Part shown: in pieces, positions 1 to 4,638 of the stretch
Position numbering within the stretch: the first letter of the stretch is position 1
Layout of the letters: every line of letters starts with the position of its first letter
From: Flavobacteriales bacterium CG_4_9_14_3_um_filter_32_8
Lineage (GTDB): Bacteria > Bacteroidota > Bacteroidia > Flavobacteriales_E > Vicingaceae
Direction of reading: 5' to 3'
NCBI GenBank assembly: GCA_002790175.1
Contig: PFUQ01000002.1
Location: 1 to 8,829 of the forward strand
DNA length: 8,829 bases
Program-made: the position numbers and the translations under genes
The notes under the pieces: generated by a model
What the model was told of the DNA's origin: nothing
Databases searched by the model: none
What the model saw: only the letters and a program-made list of their open reading frames with translations

Positions 1-1028
1 AAGCATGTTACGATGCACAGTTAGCACCTTGTAATACTTGTACTCCTTATTTTACCAGCACAGAAATGGAGCGGTTTAGAAATACGCTTACTAAAAATAT
101 ATATTATACCAATGCTACTGGTGGGCATTTTCACAACACTGTTAATGGCTCAGATAATGGTTTTGCTGGTGGTGAAGATTGTAGCCCGAATTGCCCGACA
201 GATTACATGTGGAAAGAAGTAACCAACTGGATGCCTCTTTATCAATTTGATGGTAATTCTACTCCAAATGTTTATGATGTTTTGTTGCAACATACAATAG
301 GTGCTATTTCACCTACTAATCCAAATCCTATTGTGGGTGGTCAGGGTTTTCTTGGGCTTTCAGAAGTAGTAAAAGCCCAATGGGATAAAGAGTGTGTGAA
401 CTTAAAACTTTACAATAGAAAAAATGTATATGACCAAGATTTTAATGTAAAAAACAGTATAGTTGTTGCTCCACAATTGACTGATAATTTTAATCAACTC
501 AATGCCAACTCTTTTGCCGACCCATTAATTACGGATAATAAATTTACAATTGAACCAAATGTTCCCGTAAACATGGTTGCAGGCGAACGAATAGAATTGT
601 TACCCGGCTTTGAAACCAAAACAGGAGCCAATTTTACAGCCTCCATTAACTCAAGTGCTTGTACCAATGGGTTGCGTATTGGCTATACTAATAATACGGA
701 TGAGAAACCTTACCGCAGTCTAAGCTCCACCATACCTATGGATTCGGTAGTTAGATTTGTGAATGATTTTGAGATTACTGCTAATGATTTACCAATTACG
801 TTTAACATCTACCCCAACCCTAATTCAGGTCAATTTACCATTGAATTAGAAAATGTAGCAACCAATAGTTCAATTGAAATTTATGATGGATTAGGTAAAA
901 AAATAGTGAGCAAGGTTATGGCTACAAATAAAACAGAAATAGATATCTCTATGCAACCCAAAGGAATTTATTTAGTCAAAGTAGTCAATGGTAATACGGT
1001 AGTTACCAATAAAATAGTTTACCAGTAA
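1..1028 (+). CDS. Secreted protein with C-terminal T9SS type A sorting domain (3' part only)
   Basis: The reading frame is open to the left edge: 21 codons lie in frame before the ATG at 66, so that ATG is internal and the true start is outside the window. About 341 residues are visible. The first part is rich in Cys, Asn and Gly (four Cys in the first 40 visible residues) and gives no recognisable catalytic motif. The segment coded at about 540-650, with VAGERIELLPGFETKTGANF, resembles the short beta repeat found before the sorting signal in many Bacteroidota secreted proteins (often named 3-coathanger stack). The last approximately 78 residues (from about 792) form a typical type A sorting domain: ITFNIYPNPNSGQF, then IEIYDGLGKKI, then KGIYLVKV and a final short strand. 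In the family, this domain directs export through the T9SS and is cleaved off at the outer membrane. Substrate or activity of the passenger is unknown. No clear intrinsic terminator follows. Confidence 0.9.
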   Translation, partial: ACYDAQLAPCNTCTPYFTSTEMERFRNTLTKNIYYTNATGGHFHNTVNGSDNGFAGGEDCSPNCPTDYMWKEVTNWMPLYQFDGNSTPNVYDVLLQHTIGAISPTNPNPIVGGQGFLGLSEVVKAQWDKECVNLKLYNRKNVYDQDFNVKNSIVVAPQLTDNFNQLNANSFADPLITDNKFTIEPNVPVNMVAGERIELLPGFETKTGANFTASINSSACTNGLRIGYTNNTDEKPYRSLSSTIPMDSVVRFVNDFEITANDLPITFNIYPNPNSGQFTIELENVATNSSIEIYDGLGKKIVSKVMATNKTEIDISMQPKGIYLVKVVNGNTVVTNKIVYQ

Positions 1029-1074
1029 TACCATTTTAACTTCTTAATGCCACTAAGGTATTTCCTAAAGTATA

Positions 1075-1130
1075 ATGCCGATGTAGATTTTAAGGAGCAT
1101 TTATGCGACATTTAAAATCACAATCGGTAT
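1075..1130. repeat. Long imperfect hairpin between convergent genes
   Basis: The arms are 1075-1082 with 1123-1130 (8 pairs, one G-U) and 1086-1093 with 1112-1119 (GATTTTAA/TTAAAATC, 8 pairs). A symmetrical 3x3 internal loop separates them, and a small inner hairpin GCAT-TT-ATGC sits at 1097-1106. It lies between the ends of the T9SS cargo gene and the dipeptidase gene. Neither side carries a T-run, so it is not a classical intrinsic terminator. It could be an mRNA-end stabiliser, a factor-dependent end, or a dispersed repeat unit. The structure is read directly; the role is unknown. Confidence 0.5.
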
Positions 1131-1147
1131 AAAACACTATACAAAAA

Positions 1148-1175
1148 ACTTCAAACCTCAAACTTCAAACTTCAA
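1148..1175. repeat. Four tandem copies of a 7-bp unit
   Basis: ACTTCAA, ACCTCAA, ACTTCAA, ACTTCAA follow each other without gaps, with one T-to-C change in copy 2. The array ends 13 bp before the stop codon of the minus-strand dipeptidase. Heptamer arrays of this kind occur between genes in flavobacterial genomes as far as I recall. Seven bases do not keep frame and no ORF uses it, so it is non-coding. Slippage could change the copy number. Confidence 0.75.
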
Positions 1176-1188
1176 GTGGAGTCTTAAC

Positions 1189-2628
1189 CTAATTTCTATT
1201 CGGAAAATCAGCTAAAATAGCTAGTAAAAATCCCCAGAATTTTTCTACCGTTTTAATATTTACTTTTTCATCAGGTGAGTGAGGATTTTTGATGGTTGGT
1301 CCAAAAGAAATCATATCTACTTTTGGGTAATTAACGCCTAAAATTCCACATTCTAAACCTGCGTGACAAGCAGCAACCTTTGGGTTTTCTTTAAATTTTG
1401 CGATGTACTTCGCTTTCATCAAATCTAAAATTTCAGATTTTGTGTTGGGTTCCCATCCAGGGTAAGAACCTCTGTGTTCCACTTTACAACCCATTAATTT
1501 GAATGCAGCACCAACAGTGTATGCCACTTCCATTTTCCCTGATTCGACAGCACTACGTTGCAAACTTTGGGTAATAAAAGCTCCATCTTTTACAATAACT
1601 CTAGCTAATGAAGATGAAGTCTCTACCAAACCTGGAATTGCTAAACTCATTTTAAATACTCCATTATGAACAGCTTGTAAGGTGTTGGTTATTTTTGTAG
1701 TTTCGGCTAATGTTGATGTTTTTGCAGGTAAATTGGTCGGCTCAATTGAAATTTTTGCAGTAGGATCTGAAATGGATAATTCTTTTAAATTATCCATTTT
1801 TCGTTGTTCAAAAATGTTTAAATAGGCATCATCTTCAATCGTAATAATAGCAACGGCTTCTCTAGGAATGGCGTTTCTTAAACTACCACCATCAATTTCT
1901 GCAATACACAAACCAAATTTTTCGGCATCAACAATTAAGCGATTAATTATTTTATTGGCGTTTCCTCTTTCTAAGATAATATCCATTCCTGAATGTCCAC
2001 CTTTTAATCCTTTTACTTCTATTTTATAAGCTTTTCCAGTAGCTTTTTTTTGCTCGTAGGCATATTCGGTGTTGGTGTCAATTCCTCCAGCACATCCAAT
2101 AGAAAATTCATCATCATCTTCGGTATCTAAATTTAATAAAATTTCGCCATCCAATAAACCACCTTTCAATCCAAAAGCCCCAGTCATACCAGTTTCTTCA
2201 TCTATTGTAAATAAGGCTTCAATTGCTGGATGTGGAATAGCTGCACTTTCCAATAAACTCATGATGGAGGCAACTCCAATTCCATTATCTGCACCTAACG
2301 TTGTTCCATCTGCAGTAACCCAACCATTTTCAATTAACATGTTAATCCCTTGGGTTTCAAAATCAAAATTCGTGGCTGCATTTTTTTGGCAAACCATATC
2401 TAAATGTGACTGAAGAATTACTGTTTTTCTATCCTCCATCCCTGTTGTTGCAGGTTTTTTGATAATTACATTACCAATTTCATCTACGATAGTTGGAAGT
2501 TGAAGATTTTCTCCAAAATTCTTCATAAAAGCAATTACTTTTTGCTCTTTTTTCGAAGGACGAGGAACTTTATTAAGTGCTATAAAATTTTTCCAAACGT
2601 TTTTTGGTGCTAGGTCTTTTATTTCCAT
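1189..2628 (-). CDS. pepD: Cytosol non-specific dipeptidase (aminoacyl-histidine dipeptidase, M20)
   Basis: This 479-residue protein is a di-zinc M20 peptidase of the PepD/carnosinase-like type, which hydrolyses dipeptides such as Xaa-His in the cytoplasm during peptide use. There is no signal peptide. The length fits the PepD family (about 480-490). Metal and catalytic residues appear in order: SHLDMV (His75, Asp77), GADNG (Asp114), DEETG (Glu144 as general base, Glu145 as ligand), NLDTED (Asp168) and NPHSPDE (His450). These sit about five positions before the published Vibrio PepD ligands in the N-terminal half, which supports the assignment. The lid/dimer domain lies roughly at 205-390, with GGHSGMD and NAIPREA. 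The ATG at 2628 follows an A/T-rich leader and matches the family start. The gene lies 89 bp downstream of the histidine phosphatase, with a possible promoter of its own between. Nothing essential is missing. Confidence 0.95.
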   Translation of the reverse strand: MEIKDLAPKNVWKNFIALNKVPRPSKKEQKVIAFMKNFGENLQLPTIVDEIGNVIIKKPATTGMEDRKTVILQSHLDMVCQKNAATNFDFETQGINMLIENGWVTADGTTLGADNGIGVASIMSLLESAAIPHPAIEALFTIDEETGMTGAFGLKGGLLDGEILLNLDTEDDDEFSIGCAGGIDTNTEYAYEQKKATGKAYKIEVKGLKGGHSGMDIILERGNANKIINRLIVDAEKFGLCIAEIDGGSLRNAIPREAVAIITIEDDAYLNIFEQRKMDNLKELSISDPTAKISIEPTNLPAKTSTLAETTKITNTLQAVHNGVFKMSLAIPGLVETSSSLARVIVKDGAFITQSLQRSAVESGKMEVAYTVGAAFKLMGCKVEHRGSYPGWEPNTKSEILDLMKAKYIAKFKENPKVAACHAGLECGILGVNYPKVDMISFGPTIKNPHSPDEKVNIKTVEKFWGFLLAILADFPNRN

Positions 2629-2684
2629 GGTTGAAATTTTTTCGATTGAGAGTTTGCTAAATTACTCGAGCAATTTCAATAAAA

Positions 2685-2717
2685 CAAATATTTAGTCGAA
2701 ACATAATTTAGAATCAA
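2685..2717 (-). promoter_or_regulatory. Possible pepD promoter
   Basis: Read on the minus strand, AATATTTG (2692-2685) matches the Bacteroidota -7 box TAnnTTTG at all but its first base. A TTG (2717-2715) lies 22 bp upstream as a -33 box. This would give a leader of about 50 nt before the pepD ATG. The -33 box overlaps the gap directly after the phosphatase stop codon. It is an approximate match in A/T-rich DNA, so it is only a candidate. Confidence 0.35.
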
Positions 2718-3200
2718 CTAAATAAATGCTTTGGGAGAGATAAAATATTTTTTATTTCCAATTCCTTGAACTATTTCTTTCCAATCATCAATTTCTAATT
2801 CAATTTTTACCACACCACAAGTAGGAATGAAATCCATAACATCATCAGTTAAATAATTGGCTAATAGGGTTACCCCGGGATGATGACCGATGATGGCAAC
2901 CTCGTTGTATTGATTTGGAAGTGAATTAATTAAAAAAATCAGATAATTAAGAGAAGATTGGTAAATAGAAGAATCAAAGATGGTATTGGTCTCTTGTTGA
3001 TAAATTATTTCGAATGTTTCTTTGGTGCGTTTTGAAGTACTACAAAGTATTATTTCTGGATTAGAATTTAATTTTATTAATTGAGCTCTTATTAGATGAG
3101 CATCATCAATACCTTTTTGACTTAAAATTTGTTCAATATCAGATAATTTAGGATTGTCCTTATCCGATTTTGCGTGACGTATGAGATAAATTATCTTCAT
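2718..3200 (-). CDS. sixA: SixA-like histidine phosphatase family protein
   Basis: This 160-residue cytoplasmic protein belongs to the histidine phosphatase (phosphoglycerate mutase-like) superfamily, small SixA branch. The N-terminal LIRHAKSD gives Arg8 and the phospho-accepting His9. KRTKET gives a second phosphate-binding Arg near 58. GHHPGV gives the second catalytic His at 106. The length matches SixA (about 160). In E. coli SixA dephosphorylates phosphohistidine on phosphotransfer proteins. In Bacteroidota the substrate is generally not known and no partner kinase is next door, so the substrate is open. At the place where many superfamily members have LYEA with a general acid, this protein reads IYQSS, with no acidic residue; SixA proteins commonly lack it. 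The ATG at 3200 starts directly at the family's MK-hydrophobic-RHA start. It diverges from the small membrane protein at 3292. Confidence 0.85.
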   Translation of the reverse strand: MKIIYLIRHAKSDKDNPKLSDIEQILSQKGIDDAHLIRAQLIKLNSNPEIILCSTSKRTKETFEIIYQQETNTIFDSSIYQSSLNYLIFLINSLPNQYNEVAIIGHHPGVTLLANYLTDDVMDFIPTCGVVKIELEIDDWKEIVQGIGNKKYFISPKAFI

Positions 3201-3207
3201 TTTTAGA

Positions 3208-3215
3208 CGAAACTA
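3208..3215 (-). promoter_or_regulatory. Possible -7 box of the histidine phosphatase gene
   Basis: On the minus strand TAGTTTCG matches TAnnTTTG except for one base. It ends 7 nt before the ATG at 3200, so the transcript would have almost no leader. No convincing TTG -33 box is seen at the right distance, so the call is weak. Confidence 0.25.
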
Positions 3216-3237
3216 CAAAAAACTTCGATAAATATTT

Positions 3238-3265
3238 TTTGTTATCGATAAAAGTTTTATATTTG
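3238..3265 (+). promoter_or_regulatory. Promoter of the small membrane protein gene, with operator-like palindrome
   Basis: TATATTTG at 3258-3265 is an exact TAnnTTTG -7 box, and TTTG at 3238-3241 is a -33 box 16 bp upstream. The spacer holds the perfect 10-bp palindrome TTATCGATAA (3242-3251). The word TCGATAAA occurs twice in direct orientation (3225-3232 and 3245-3252), and TCGATAA/TTATCGA also form an inverted pair (3225-3231 with 3242-3248). The position between the two promoter boxes suits a repressor site, but no regulator gene is adjacent. The leader would be about 20 nt. Confidence 0.5.
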
Positions 3266-3291
3266 TAGATGAATTTTAAAATTTAATCGAT

Positions 3292-3441
3292 ATGATAATT
3301 TTATTCATTTTATTATTCGCAATTTTGGTAGTTATTTTTTTCTTGAGAGGTGAAGGGGGGAGTTTTGGAAAAGGAAATCCTACAAGAATTAGAAATAAAG
3401 AAAGAGGTTTTGACTTTTCAGACAAAAACTTTTTTATTTAA
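3292..3441 (+). CDS. Small single-span membrane protein, 49 aa, function unknown
   Basis: The frame ATG-ATA-ATT runs to TAA at 3439-3441 and gives 49 residues. Residues 2-18 (IILFILLFAILVVIFFL) form one very hydrophobic segment. A Gly-rich turn follows (RGEGGSFGKG), then a basic tail (TRIRNKERGFDFSDKNFFI). With basic residues after the span and none before it, the tail would be cytoplasmic by the positive-inside rule. There is no lipoprotein Cys or obvious cleavage site, so it is probably a membrane anchor rather than an exported peptide. Support for a real gene is an exact Bacteroidota promoter about 26 bp upstream and a strong terminator hairpin 39 bp downstream, so the ORF fills its own transcription unit. 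I do not recognise the family. Confidence 0.6.
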   Translation: MIILFILLFAILVVIFFLRGEGGSFGKGNPTRIRNKERGFDFSDKNFFI

Positions 3442-3480
3442 AAATGTAGTCCCAATACCTTAGATAAGTTTTATGTTAAG

Positions 3481-3514
3481 AAAAGCCCTTGAAGAAAAGT
3501 CTTCAGGGGCTTTT
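3481..3514. terminator. Two-way intrinsic terminator
   Basis: Arms 3481-3495 (AAAAGCCCTTGAAGA) and 3500-3514 (TCTTCAGGGGCTTTT) pair over 15 positions with one G-U pair and a 4-nt loop. The plus strand ends in TTTT with a T-rich tail. The minus strand ends in TTTTCTT. It stands between the end of the 49-aa gene and the end of the minus-strand gene at 3541, so it can serve both. Confidence 0.85.
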
Positions 3515-3540
3515 ACTTTCTAAACCACCTATAAACGAGA

Positions 3541-3681
3541 TTACTTATTGACTCTAATTAAAATTAAATTTAATTGTTCCATTTCTATCAATAATTCAAA
3601 ATATGCATTCATTTGACCAGCTAACATTACTTTTTTTGCTTTCGCTTTCAATTCTAAATATCTTTTTCTTAATTCTAACAT
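3541..3681 (-). CDS. Small helical hypothetical protein, 46 aa (start uncertain)
   Basis: From the ATG at 3681 the protein has 46 residues, starting MLELRKRYLELKAKAKKVM. It is all-helical in character, with a basic first half and a core MLAGQMNAYFELLIEMEQLNL whose Gly/Ala/Tyr spacing resembles short Bacteroidota proteins I have seen without a known function. The frame stays open upstream to an ATG at 3861 (106 residues), but that start lies inside the signal peptide coding region of the divergent gene, so it is unlikely. In-frame GTG/TTG codons just upstream of 3681 could add about 8-14 residues. Support for a real gene is the two-way terminator placed 27 bp after its stop codon. No good promoter box is seen. 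Moderate confidence. Confidence 0.45.
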   Translation of the reverse strand: MLELRKRYLELKAKAKKVMLAGQMNAYFELLIEMEQLNLILIRVNK

Positions 3682-3779
3682 AACTTTATAGTTTTGTTGT
3701 TGCACTTTCAATTTACGTGCCAACTCTATTTTAATTGCAATAAAATTGTTAAATAAAGTTAAAAGTAATTGTTTTGGTA

Positions 3780-3806
3780 TTTGGTAATTTAGATTTTGTA
3801 TCTTTA
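3780..3806 (+). promoter_or_regulatory. Probable promoter of the exported barrel protein gene
   Basis: TATCTTTA at 3799-3806 fits TAnnTTTG except for the last base. TTTG at 3780-3783 (15 bp upstream) or TTG at 3774-3776 (22 bp upstream) could be the -33 box. The -7 box ends only 9 nt before the ATG at 3816, so the mRNA would have almost no leader. Confidence 0.4.
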
Positions 3807-3815
3807 CCTTATCAA

Positions 3816-4460
3816 ATGAAAAATAAACTACGCTATATTCTCCTTTTTTGTTTTGGCTCAACCTCCTTTATTTATGGGCAGTCTAATGCAAATAGTGATG
3901 ACGATTATGTGTTGTCGGGTGATGAATATATAATTCCTTTCGACTCCTTAACAACTAAAGATAAGTTGCATTATAGCTTTACTATGGGTGCTGGTTTTGG
4001 CACTTCCAATACTTACGGTAATTACTTTGGAACTTTTTACAAACCTACTATAAGTTACGATGTAACCCCTCGATTTTCTATCAATACTGGAATAATTTAT
4101 GCCAATAGTTCAGTAAACAATTTACCCGTAGTTTCTGATTACAACTACCAACTTTTTTCTGGCAACATTTCTCAATATTATACTTTTATTGGTGGGCAAT
4201 ATAAATTAACTGATAAATTGTCAGTTGGTGGTTCTATCTTTTACGATGCCACAAATTATAGTGCTTTTGATGGAACAAGTTTGATTAAATCTACTGGTTT
4301 AGAAAATTTGGGTTATTCAGCTAATTTTAAGTATAAAGTTAGGGAAGGTTTATACTTTGAAGGAGAGATAAAATATAATGATAAGAATCCTTACCACCAA
4401 AATTCTAGCTTTCTTTCTAATGGATTTATGGGAGCAGAGCATACCGTTTTTGGCAGATAA
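3816..4460 (+). CDS. Exported beta-rich protein, probable small outer-membrane barrel
   Basis: The 214-residue product starts with a signal peptide: MKNKLRY, a hydrophobic stretch to about residue 19, and a likely cleavage near IYGQ/SN. An acidic linker follows (NSDDDYVLSGDEYIIPFDS). The rest is a series of alternating amphipathic strands: LHYSFTMGAGFGTS, FYKPTISYDVTPRFSINTGIIYAN, TFIGGQYKLTDKLSVGGSIFYDAT, NLGYSANFKYKVREGLYFEGEIKYND. Short turns separate them, as in Bacteroidota outer-membrane beta-barrels of eight or so strands. There is no TonB box, plug or T9SS domain, so it is probably inserted by the BAM pathway. Function is unknown. The ATG at 3816 is chosen over the in-frame ATG at 3774 because it opens the signal peptide directly and lies just after the promoter box; the earlier start would put 14 extra residues before it. 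The gene stands alone. Confidence 0.75.
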   Translation: MKNKLRYILLFCFGSTSFIYGQSNANSDDDYVLSGDEYIIPFDSLTTKDKLHYSFTMGAGFGTSNTYGNYFGTFYKPTISYDVTPRFSINTGIIYANSSVNNLPVVSDYNYQLFSGNISQYYTFIGGQYKLTDKLSVGGSIFYDATNYSAFDGTSLIKSTGLENLGYSANFKYKVREGLYFEGEIKYNDKNPYHQNSSFLSNGFMGAEHTVFGR

Positions 4461-4513
4461 GCATTCTCCTTTCTGAAAGCACAACGCTTTATTATAATTA
4501 ATTTATTAATTTA

Positions 4514-4545
4514 CTTTTAATTAAAAGAAAATAAACTTAGTTTTG
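4514..4545 (+). promoter_or_regulatory. rpsA promoter with overlapping palindrome
   Basis: TAGTTTTG at 4538-4545 is an exact match to the Bacteroidota -7 box TAnnTTTG. No exact TTG stands at the -33 position; instead that region carries the perfect 14-bp palindrome CTTTTAATTAAAAG (4514-4527). Transcription would start near 4550-4552. The palindrome may be an operator, an AT-rich promoter-strengthening element or chance in A/T-rich DNA. The rest of the gap from 4461 to 4513 shows only A/T-rich sequence and a 5-bp hairpin at 4476-4490. Confidence 0.6.
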
Positions 4546-4551
4546 TGCTCC

Positions 4552-4638
4552 TTAAAAATATAGCTACATATCAGTGTGCAGCTTTTAATAATCATCTCTC
4601 GTTAACACTGATTTTAAACGAGATACAAACAAAATAAA
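4552..4638 (+). promoter_or_regulatory. Structured 5' leader of rpsA, candidate autoregulatory RNA
   Basis: Two perfect helices interleave. ATCAGTGT (4570-4577) pairs with ACACTGAT (4605-4612), 8 bp. TCTCGTT (4597-4603) pairs with AACGAGA (4617-4623), 7 bp. The order is A1-B1-A2-B2, which is the topology of an H-type pseudoknot, with joining segments of 19, 1 and 4 nt. The 4-nt joint spanning the 8-bp helix is tight, so the two helices may alternate instead. A third local hairpin (4562-4568 with 4575-4583, 2-nt bulge) competes with A1. The structure ends 15 nt before the ATG, followed by the A-rich start region. Ribosomal proteins, S1 included, often repress their own mRNA by binding such leaders. 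That role is inferred here. Confidence 0.55.

Noticed and set aside
2069..2413. Plus-strand open frame of 114 codons
   Set aside because: It lies entirely opposite the conserved pepD coding region, including its catalytic motifs, and its Ser/Pro-rich product looks like an antisense shadow.
3774..3815. Upstream ATG for the exported barrel protein
   Set aside because: It would place 14 residues before a standard signal peptide and lies upstream of the likely transcription start near 3813.
4476..4490. Short hairpin AAAGC-ACAAC-GCTTT as terminator of the barrel protein gene
   Set aside because: The stem is only 5 bp and the following sequence is mixed A/T without a T-run; too weak to call.
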